Positions 52,740 to 59,999 of a DNA stretch of 59,999 nucleotides are shown piece after piece; within the stretch, counting starts at the first letter, position 1, and every line of letters begins with the position of its first letter. The notes under the pieces are model-generated. The model saw only the letters and a list, made by a program, of their open reading frames with translations. It was not told where the DNA came from and searched no databases. The stretch comes from Chloroflexota bacterium (GTDB taxonomy: Bacteria > Chloroflexota > Anaerolineae > JAAYEA01): contig JAIOAV010000013.1 of assembly GCA_019873665.1 (NCBI GenBank), positions 1 through 59,999 of the forward strand. Direction: 5' to 3'. The translations under genes and the position numbers were made by a program.

Positions 52740-55708
52740 TGTCGTACCCATCCCAGGAGACGCAAGGAGCCGCGGCACGCCAAGCCGCGGATCGGATCTA
52801 TCGCATCGAGGTGCGCCCGCTGCCCGGCGAGATGCCGCGCGCCTATCTGCTGAGCGACATCGCTGCGCTGGGCGTGACGGGGGTGTCGCATGTGGAGCGG
52901 GCAGAGCTGTATTTCCTGCGTGGTGACCTATCGGATGTAGAGGTGACGCGCCTTTGCGATGAACTGCTGGCCGACCCGATCACGCAAGAAGCACGGTGGG
53001 CGCTGGCTGCAGAGCCAGTCGCGGCACCCTCTGGGGCGGTGCGTGTCGAGGTCGAGCTGCGGCAGGGGGTGACCGATAGCGTCGCCGGCAACTTGCTGGC
53101 GCGGGCCGCGCTGCTCGGCATCCCGGGGCTACACGCGGCGGCAACGGCGCAAAGCTATCTCCTCTTTGGCGATCTATCCCCGGAAGAGGTGCATATCATC
53201 GCGCGCCGTCTCCTCTGCAACGACGTCATCCAGCGTTATGCCGTGGGACAGCTCCACTCGCACGTGGGGCAGGCACCGGTGTCCGGCGCGGCGCGCGCCG
53301 AGTCTATCCCGCTGACACGATCGGACGACGCCGAGCTGTTGCGCCTTTCCCGCGAGCGGCTCTTGGCGCTGGACCTGGCCGAGATGCACGCCGTGCAAGC
53401 GTATTTCCGCCAGGAAGGGCGTGAGCCGACTGACGTGGAGCTGGAAAGCATCGCGCAGACGTGGTCCGAGCATTGTGTGCACAAGACCTTCAAGGGGATC
53501 GTCGAGTATACCGAACACACCGCGCAAGGCGTCGTCGCAGAGCGCATTGATGGCCTCATCAAAAGCTACCTTCAGGCCGCCACGCGCGCCATCAACGCGC
53601 CGTGGGTGCGCTCGGCGTTCGTGGATAACGCGGGCATCATTGATCTGGATGACGAGTTTGAGGTTTCGTTCAAGGTTGAGACGCACAATCACCCGTCGGC
53701 GCTGGAGCCTTTTGGCGGCGCCAACACTGGCGTCGGCGGCGTCGTGCGCGATATCATCGGCGTATCGGCGCGTCCCATCGCCAATACCGACGTCCTCTGC
53801 TTTGGGCCGCTGGACGCCAAGCCGGAAGAGATCCCGGAAGGTGTGCTCCATCCGCGCCGCATCTACAGCGGCGTGGTGGGCGGCGTCGAGGATTACGGCA
53901 ACAAGATGGGCATCCCGACGGTGAACGGCGCGATCCTGTTTGAGCCGGGATATATCGCCAATCCGCTCGTGTACTGCGGCTGTGTGGGCATCGCGCCCAA
54001 GGGCCGACACCGACACCAGGCGCGCCCGGGCGATCTCGTCGTCGTGCTGGGCGGACGCACCGGGCGCGACGGGCTGCATGGCGCCACCTTTTCTTCCATC
54101 GAGCTGACCAATGAGACCGGCGAGACAACCGGCGGCGCGGTGCAGATCGGCAATCCGATCACGGAAAAGATGATGCTGGATGCGATCCTAGTGGCGCGGG
54201 ATGAGGGACTCTATACGGCGATCACCGACTGCGGCGCGGGCGGTCTCTCTTCGGCAGTGAGCGAGATGGGCGAGAAGATCGGCGTCACGGTGTATCTGGA
54301 ACGAGTCCCACTCAAGTATCATGGCTTGCAGCCGTGGGAGATCTGGCTTTCGGAGGCACAGGAGCGGATGGTGCTGGCGGTGCCGCCGGAGAACGAATCC
54401 CGGCTGCGCCGCATCTGCGAAGGTTACTCGGTGGAGATGACCGTCATTGGCGAGTTTGTTGACGATGGTCGTCTCCATCTCTATTACGGCGATCAGCGGG
54501 TCGCCGACTTGGCAATGGCTTTTCTCCATCACGGCATCCCGCGCCGAACGTTGCAGGCCATCTGGGTGCCGCCATCGCATCCAGAGCCTGATCATCGGGT
54601 GACCAACGGGTCTGCGCTGGGCACGGCGCTCCTGCGCATTCTCGCCCACCCGAACGTGCGCAGCAAGGAGGACGTGGTCCGCAGGTATGACCACGAGGTG
54701 CAGGGTGGCACGGTGATCAAGCCGTTCGTCGGGGCGCGAAGCGAAGGCCCATCCGACGCCGCGGTGCTCAAACCGCTGGATGCGCGCCATTCGGCGCGTG
54801 GCATTGCTCTCGGCTGCGGCTTCAACCCGGCATACGGCGAGATTGACCCATACGCTATGGCGATTTCGGCCATTGACGAGGCGGTGCGCAATGTCGTCGC
54901 GGTGGGCGCAGACCCGGAGCATGTCGCTATCTTGGATAACTTCTGTTGGGGCAACCCGCTCCTGCCGGATCGGATGGGAGGGTTGGTGCGTGCTTGTAAG
55001 GGGTGCTACGATGGCGCGTTGCACTATGGCACACCCTTTATCTCCGGCAAGGATAGCCTGAACAACGAATACACCGACACCACCACTGGACGGCAGGTTG
55101 CCATTCCGCCGTCGCTCCTGATCTCGGCCATCGGCCTTGTGCTGGACGTGCGCGTCACCTGCACGATGGACCTGAAGCAGGCAGGGAATGTGCTCTACGT
55201 GCTGGGTGAGACCAAAGATGAGCTGGGCGGCTCGTACTACTACCGCTTGGCGGGCCTGGTGGGAAATAGAGCGCCGGGAATGGCACCGGCGGGACCAGCC
55301 ACGGCGCGGGCGTTGCATCGCGCCATCGTCGCGGGACTGGTGCGCGCCTGCCACGATTGCTCTGAGGGTGGCCTGGTGGTGGCGCTGGCAGAGATGGCGC
55401 TGGCAGGCGGCCTGGGCGCCAGCATATCGCTGGCGAAAGTGCCATGCGGCGAAGAGCAAATGACTGATGAGTGCATACTCTTTTCCGAGTCCAACGGGCG
55501 CTATATCGTGGAAGTGGCAGCGGATCATACGACCGAGTTCGAGCGCCTCATGGCGGACGTGCCGCATGCCGCTATCGGCACAGTGGGCGGCGCGGCGCTG
55601 ACAGTACAGAGCTGCCACGGCAGTGCGATATTGTTCGCGCTTCCCGTGGCGACGCTACGGCAGGCGTGGCGCGGCCATCTGCAGGATGAGGGGGAGGACG
55701 GCGAATGA
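52739..55708 (+). CDS. purL: Phosphoribosylformylglycinamidine synthase, PurS-PurL fusion
   Basis: The enzyme makes FGAM from FGAR, ATP and ammonia supplied by PurQ. The 989-residue protein has two PurS-like domains at the N-terminus ([20 protein letters not shown] at about 20-90; [20 protein letters not shown] at about 101-170). The two-lobed PurL core follows: [13 protein letters not shown], then [20 protein letters not shown], GGKGxGD-like sequence, and [20 protein letters not shown] in the second half. No separate purS is in the operon. It overlaps guaB by one base and purQ by four, consistent with coupled translation. The size is intermediate between PurL (about 740) and the PurL-PurQ fusion (about 1290). 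Confidence 0.95.
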
Positions 55709-56514
55709 GCGCACCCCGCGTGATGATCATGCACGCTCCCGGCACGAACCGCGACCGCGAAGCGGCGCTCGCCTGCGAGTTGGCGGGCGGCGCGCCGGAG
55801 ATCGTGCACATCAACCAGCTCCTCGCAGGCGAACGTCGGCTGGATTCGTATCAGATGCTGGTGCTCCCCGGCGGCTTTTCCTATGGCGATGACCTTGGCG
55901 CGGGCCGTCTCTGGGCGAGCGACCTTTACCACCGTTTTCGCGACGACCTCGACGCCTTTGTGCGCGCTGGCAAGCCGGTGATGGGAATCTGCAACGGGTT
56001 TCAGGCCCTGGTGAAGGCCGGCTACTTGCCGGGCCCTGCGCCGCGGCAACAGGTTACATTGACCTTCAACCGGCGCGGGCATTTCGAGTGCCGCTGGGTG
56101 CGGCTGCGTGCCGTAGATCGGAGCCGCTGCCTCTTTACGCGCGCTCTGGCGCAGGACATCTTTTGCCCGGTCGCGCACGGTGAGGGGAGGCTGGCGGTGC
56201 CGGACGAGGCCACGCGGCAGGCATTGTGGGTGAGGGGGCTGGTGGCGCTGCGGTACGTGGCACCCTGCGGTCCTGCTGATATGTCGGCATCAGCGCCGGT
56301 GGCGACAGCGGCGGGTTATCCGGCCAACCCGAATGGGTCGGTGGATGACATCGCCGGCATCTGCAACGAAGCGGGCAACGTCTTTGGCCTGATGCCGCAT
56401 CCGGAGGATCACATCTACCCATACCAGCATCCTCGCTGGACGCGTGGCGAGAAGGGTGGGCTGGGCATGCCTCTCTTTGAGAATGGCATCCGGGCCGCTC
56501 GTGGATTTGTATAG
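55705..56514 (+). CDS. purQ: Phosphoribosylformylglycinamidine synthase glutaminase subunit
   Basis: PurQ is the class I glutamine amidotransferase that feeds ammonia to PurL. The 269-residue protein shows the nucleophile elbow GICNGFQ with C96, and the oxyanion segment [15 protein letters not shown]. The catalytic His-Glu pair is in LMPHPEDH near the C-terminus. The start overlaps the purL stop (ATGA). The length is a little above the usual ~230 of small PurQ proteins, with the extra residues around 130-220. Confidence 0.95.
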   Translation: MSAPRVMIMHAPGTNRDREAALACELAGGAPEIVHINQLLAGERRLDSYQMLVLPGGFSYGDDLGAGRLWASDLYHRFRDDLDAFVRAGKPVMGICNGFQALVKAGYLPGPAPRQQVTLTFNRRGHFECRWVRLRAVDRSRCLFTRALAQDIFCPVAHGEGRLAVPDEATRQALWVRGLVALRYVAPCGPADMSASAPVATAAGYPANPNGSVDDIAGICNEAGNVFGLMPHPEDHIYPYQHPRWTRGEKGGLGMPLFENGIRAARGFV

Positions 56515-56523
56515 AGGTGGGCT

Positions 56524-57948
56524 ATGATGGAATACACGCACGAGCAGTATATCTCCCCCTTTAGCTGGCGCTATGGCAGCGATGAGATGCGCCGCATCTG
56601 GAGCGAGGTGCACAAGCGCCGGCTCTGGCGGCGAATCTGGGTCGCGCTGGCCAGCGTGCAGGCCGAAGTGGGACTGGTAACAGCGGCGCAGGTGGCCGAT
56701 CTGGAAGCGCACCAGGATGACATTAACTGGGAGCGGGCGCAAGAGATCGAGGCGCAGCTGCATCACGACCTGATGGCTGAGGTGCGCGCCTATGCGGAAC
56801 AGTGCCCCGTCGGCGGCGGCATCATCCATCTCGGCGCGACAAGCATGGATATCGAGGACAATGCCGACGCGCTGCGCCTGCGCGATAGCCTACTGCTGAT
56901 CCGCCACCGCCTGCGCGCCGTGCTCGCCGCGCTGGCCGAGCGCATCGCCGCCGAGGCCGAACGGATCGTGATGGCCTATACGCACATTCAACCGGCCGAA
57001 CCGACGACGGTCGGCTATCGCCTGAGCCAATACGCGCAGGATTTCCTGCAGGATCTGGAGTCGGTGGAACAGATGCTGCCGAACGTGCGCGGCAAGGGGA
57101 TCAAAGGGGCTGTGGGCACTTCTGCTTCTTATGCGCATCTCCTGGGGGGAACCGGCATGACGCCGCGCGAGATGGAGACACGCGTCATGGCGCGGCTGGG
57201 GCTGGAGGCGTTTCCCGTGGCGACGCAGACATACCCGCGAAAGCAAGATTATAAGGCACTCTGCGTTCTTGCGGGCATAGCGCAATCGGCGTACAAGTTC
57301 GCGCTCGATCTCCGAGTGCTGCAGTCGCCGGTATTCGGTGAGATGGCGGAGCCTTTTGGCCGCCAGCAGGTGGGCTCCTCGGCGATGCCCTTCAAGCGGA
57401 ATCCGGTGCGATCAGAGACGATCTGCTCGCTGTCGCGCTATGTGGCCGAGTTGCCCCATGTAGCGTGGAATAATGCGGCCCATTCCATCCTGGAGCGCAC
57501 GCTGGATGACTCTGCCAACCGCCGCGTGATCCTGCCAAACGCCTTTCTCGCTGTGGATGAGATCCTCAGCCGCCTGCACTCCCTGGTGAGAGGGCTACGC
57601 ATCGGCGAAGAGGCGATCCAGCGTAATCTGGCAACCTTTGGCCCCTTTGCTGCCACGGAACCGCTCCTCATGTCGCTGGTCAGGGCAGGCGCTGACCGGC
57701 AGGCGATGCACGAGCGAATTCGTGAGCACAGCATGGCGGCGTGGGCGGCCATCCAGCACGGCCAAGAGAACCCGCTGCTGGACTTGTTGGCGGCAGATCC
57801 CGCGATCACAGCGTACCTGCCGCCACAGGCGGTGCGCGCCATCCTGACAGAGGGCGCGGGCGTGGGCGATGCGCCGGAGCGAAGCCGCGCTCTGGCGCAG
57901 ATGATCAGAGAGCGAATCGGGGACACTGAGTGCAGCATCATGGGCTGA
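56524..57948 (+). CDS. purB: Adenylosuccinate lyase
   Basis: PurB performs the fumarate-releasing steps from SAICAR to AICAR and from adenylosuccinate to AMP. The 474-residue protein carries the superfamily signature SSAMPFKRNPVRSE at about residues 287-300. HLGATSMDIEDNA lies at about 102-114, and MAYTHIQPAEPTTVGYRLSQ at about 150-169 holds the conserved catalytic histidine. The start is one of two adjacent ATG codons (56524, 56527) with AGAGGTGGG upstream. It is placed between purQ and purC, nine bases after purQ. Confidence 0.96.
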   Translation: MMEYTHEQYISPFSWRYGSDEMRRIWSEVHKRRLWRRIWVALASVQAEVGLVTAAQVADLEAHQDDINWERAQEIEAQLHHDLMAEVRAYAEQCPVGGGIIHLGATSMDIEDNADALRLRDSLLLIRHRLRAVLAALAERIAAEAERIVMAYTHIQPAEPTTVGYRLSQYAQDFLQDLESVEQMLPNVRGKGIKGAVGTSASYAHLLGGTGMTPREMETRVMARLGLEAFPVATQTYPRKQDYKALCVLAGIAQSAYKFALDLRVLQSPVFGEMAEPFGRQQVGSSAMPFKRNPVRSETICSLSRYVAELPHVAWNNAAHSILERTLDDSANRRVILPNAFLAVDEILSRLHSLVRGLRIGEEAIQRNLATFGPFAATEPLLMSLVRAGADRQAMHERIREHSMAAWAAIQHGQENPLLDLLAADPAITAYLPPQAVRAILTEGAGVGDAPERSRALAQMIRERIGDTECSIMG

Positions 57949-57983
57949 TACCCCACAAGAGTAGGAGTTGAAGGAGACGACAG

Positions 57984-58739
57984 ATGGCTTCGATGATCTA
58001 TGGCCCCAAGTTGGCTGAAGGCAAGACCAAGATCGTCTATGCCCACCCGGAGCAGGACGACCTGGTCTATTTGGTGCACAAAGACGGGCTCACGGCGGGG
58101 GACGGAGCGCGCCGCAACACGCTTCCTGGGAAGGGAAAAGTGGCGTGTCGCACCACCAGCAACGTGTTCGCGCTGCTGGAGCGCGCGGGCGTGCCGACAC
58201 ACTATGTGGGGCGCCCAGCGGAGGATGTCAATCTGGTCAAGCGGTGCACGATGATTCCGCTGGAGGTGGTCATGCGGCGCATCGCCACCGGCTCCTTCAT
58301 CCGCCGCCATCCGGAGATCGCGGAAGGCACGCGCTTTGAGCCGGTGCGCGTCGAGTTCTTTCTCAAGGATGACGCGCGGCACGATCCGTTGATCAGCGAC
58401 GCCGAGATCGTGGCCCAGGGCATCGCTACGGCAACAGAGGTCGGGATGCTGCGGGACACCGGGCGGCGCGTGTTCGAGGTCCTGGAGGCAGCGTGGGCGG
58501 CGCTGGATGTGGCCCTGGTGGACTGCAAGATCGAGTTTGGCAGGACGCTCGCGGGCGATCTGGTGGTTGCCGATGTCATAGACAACGACTCGTGGCGCAT
58601 CTGGCCCGGCGGCGACAAGAGCCGCATGCTGGACAAGCAGGTCTATCGTAATATGCCGCAGGTAACTGACCAAGGGTTGGCGGAACTATTCGCCAAGTAC
58701 CAGCAGGTCGCTGATCTCACCGATCGCTTTCTGCAATAA
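57984..58739 (+). CDS. purC: Phosphoribosylaminoimidazole-succinocarboxamide synthase (SAICAR synthetase)
   Basis: PurC joins CAIR and aspartate with ATP hydrolysis to give SAICAR. The 251-residue protein shows the nucleotide-binding start PKLAEGKTKIVYAHPEQDDL and the substrate motif PLEVVMRRIATGSFIRR. The LVDCKIEFGRTLAGDLVVAD signature with the D-x-K-x-E-F-G pattern is present, as is DNDSWRIWP. The length is normal for bacterial stand-alone PurC. GAAGGAGACGAC precedes ATG 57984. It lies between purB and purE. Confidence 0.96.
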   Translation: MASMIYGPKLAEGKTKIVYAHPEQDDLVYLVHKDGLTAGDGARRNTLPGKGKVACRTTSNVFALLERAGVPTHYVGRPAEDVNLVKRCTMIPLEVVMRRIATGSFIRRHPEIAEGTRFEPVRVEFFLKDDARHDPLISDAEIVAQGIATATEVGMLRDTGRRVFEVLEAAWAALDVALVDCKIEFGRTLAGDLVVADVIDNDSWRIWPGGDKSRMLDKQVYRNMPQVTDQGLAELFAKYQQVADLTDRFLQ

Positions 58740-58748
58740 GGAGCCGAC

Positions 58749-59216
58749 ATGACGGGACGGGTCGTCATCATCATGGGATCGAAAAGCGATCTCGAACATG
58801 TGGACAAGATCACAGCGCAACTGGACGCCTTGGGCATCAGCTATACGCGGCGGGTGGCCTCCGCGCACAAGAGCGTGCGCCATCTGCTGGCGATCCTGGA
58901 GGAGCTTGAAGAGCCGGTGGTCCTGATCACTGTGGCGGGGCGCGCCAACGCCCTGGGGGGAATGGTGGACGCCAATACGCCCTGGCCGGTGATCACCTGC
59001 CCGCCGGTATCATCGGCCTTTGCCGGCGCGGACATCTATTCCTCGCTGCGGATGCCGAGCGGCGTCGCGCCGCTCGTGGTGCTGGAGCCGGAAGGCGCGG
59101 CGTTGGCAGCGGCCAAGATTCTGGCCCTCTCAGATCCCGCGCTCCGCGCGCGTATCACCGCCTATCAGTCCAGAATGGAAGACGACATCGTAGCCGCAGA
59201 CCAGAGCTTGATGTAA
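58749..59216 (+). CDS. purE: AIR carboxylase, PurE (class II-like)
   Basis: PurE proteins act on the CAIR step. The 155-residue sequence keeps MGSKSD at residues 10-15 and SAHK at residues 38-41. The core reads VAGRANALGGMVDANT, then PWPVITCPP and SSLRMPSGVAPLVVLEPEGA. These are features of class II PurE, the animal-type AIR carboxylase that uses CO2 directly, not of class I N5-CAIR mutase (SAHRTP, GGAAHLPGM, GVDSLYSIVQMP). No purK is present in the visible operon, which is consistent. It starts nine bases after purC. The class assignment is by motif comparison only. Confidence 0.93.
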   Translation: MTGRVVIIMGSKSDLEHVDKITAQLDALGISYTRRVASAHKSVRHLLAILEELEEPVVLITVAGRANALGGMVDANTPWPVITCPPVSSAFAGADIYSSLRMPSGVAPLVVLEPEGAALAAAKILALSDPALRARITAYQSRMEDDIVAADQSLM

Positions 59217-59229
59217 GGGAAGGGATCAA

Positions 59230-59981
59230 ATGTCGTTGGATGTGTCTCACGTGGATGATTACCCGCACGAAGCATGTGGCGTATTTGGCATCTATGCCCC
59301 CGGTGAGGCCGCGGCGCGTATCACCTTCTTTGGCCTGTATGCCCTCCAGCACCGGGGGCAAGAGAGCGCTGGCATCGCTGTGTCTGACGGGCGACGCCTC
59401 AACCTTCACAAAGAAATGGGGCTCATCGCCCAGGTGTTTAATGAGGATAACCTGCGCTCGCTGGAGGGTTACATAGCCATCGGGCACACGCGCTACTCGA
59501 CAGCCGACTCTTCGCGTCGCCTCAGTGCCCAACCCCTGTTGGTCGAGTCTGCACTCGGGCCGATCGCGTTGGCGCATAACGGCAACCTCGTCAACACCGA
59601 GGACCTGCGCCAGGAGCTCTTTGCGCGCGGCTTTGGCCTCACTTCCTACTGCGATACCGAGGTGATGTTGCAGGTCATGACCGGCGCGCCGGGCGATACC
59701 TGGTTGGAGCGGATTCGCCACATGATGGGCAAGGCGCTGGGCGCATATTCGCTGGCGATCCTCACACGGGACACGCTCTATGCGGTGCGCGACCCCTGGG
59801 GCTTTCGGCCTCTTTGCATGGGTCGCCTGAACGGCGGCTGGGTGGTGGCGTCAGAGACATGCGCCCTGCAGACGGTGGGCGCACGGGAGATCGAGGAGAT
59901 CCAGGCCGGGCAGATCGTGATCATCAACGATCAGGGCATACAGCGCGTGCAAGGGATGCCAGCTGCCAAGCCGCACCTGTG
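59230..59981 (+). CDS. purF: Amidophosphoribosyltransferase, N-terminal part (3' truncated)
   Basis: PurF makes phosphoribosylamine from PRPP and glutamine, the first step of purine synthesis. The visible 250 residues cover the Ntn glutaminase domain. It includes a 15-residue propeptide, the N-terminal nucleophile C16 (EACGVFGIYAPGE), ALQHRGQESAGIA, GHTRYST, AHNGNLVN and the DPWGFRPLCMG region. A complete PurF is about 470 residues with a C-terminal PRTase domain. The TGA at 59980-59982 is formed at the junction with adapter sequence, so it is not a real stop; TG is probably the start of the next codon. AAGGGAAGGGATC precedes ATG 59230. It follows purE by 13 bases. Confidence 0.95.
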
Positions 59982-59999
59982 AGATCGGAAGAGCGTCGT
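59982..59999. other. Illumina TruSeq adapter remnant (sequencing artefact)
   Basis: The last 18 bases, AGATCGGAAGAGCGTCGT, match the start of the standard Illumina TruSeq adapter exactly. They are not genomic and mark the true end of assembled sequence at about 59981. Confidence 0.97.

Overview
The window is a 60-kb piece of a high-GC bacterial chromosome, densely packed on both strands. It contains no rRNA, tRNA, CRISPR array, transposase or phage module that I could recognise. I infer a member of the Chloroflexota. The basis is the mix of families: DUF4015 glycosidase, DUF5107/TPR protein, RarA-methyltransferase fusion, PurS-PurL fusion, MacAB-like exporters, many carbohydrate-locus proteins, and frequent GTG/TTG starts. 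No single marker gene proves this. Promoters of ordinary sigma-70 shape (TTGACA, 16-17 bp spacer, TATAAT) can be read in front of many genes, and strong hairpins separate convergent pairs.

Layout. 1-3 kb: end of a PgpH-like cyclic-di-AMP phosphodiesterase, ybeY, and a threonine synthase. 3-10 kb: a secreted DUF4015 glycosidase, uvrC, and an acyl-CoA transferase/GNAT fusion with a histidine phosphatase. 10-15 kb: a zinc-ribbon membrane protein, a GNAT-nitroreductase fusion, then two badly frameshifted genes (a methyltransferase and a K+/H+ antiporter). 15-20 kb: a sugar locus (GH32, creatininase-like hydrolase, GH4, URO-D-like protein). 20-24 kb: comM-like ATPase, a zinc-ribbon protein, and a stand-alone GMP synthase ATP-pyrophosphatase. 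24-33 kb: a broken heparinase II/III gene, a DHODH-like ferredoxin-fused oxidoreductase, a serine hydrolase, an HtrA-like lipoprotein protease, and a DUF5107/TPR protein. 33-38 kb: a MacAB-like export operon with a secreted duplicated-domain protein. 38-46 kb: small membrane proteins, rplI, a Gfo/Idh dehydrogenase with a second URO-D-like protein, a RarA-methyltransferase fusion, secG, and an ABC solute-binding protein. 46-51 kb: a 1460-residue secreted subtilase with six tandem Calx-beta modules. 51-60 kb: the purine operon guaB-purL-purQ-purB-purC-purE-purF, cut off inside purF.

The purine operon is the best-understood unit. PurSL, PurQ, PurC, PurE, PurB and PurF cover most steps to IMP and AMP, and GuaB plus the distant GMP synthase subunit lead to GMP. 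PurE looks like the class II (CO2-using) type, which would explain the lack of purK in the visible cluster. A pair of mutually exclusive hairpins in the guaB leader could be an attenuator.

Two data-quality points matter. The last 18 bases are an Illumina adapter, so the apparent purF stop codon is artificial. Three genes (12335-13247, 13274-14802, 23952-26007) carry at least nine frame-breaking lesions between them although their protein sequence is otherwise well kept. They are either recent pseudogenes or consensus errors. I saw no clearly new multi-gene system; the most unusual items are protein architectures, active-site substitutions, a dispersed inverted-repeat element and the guaB leader.
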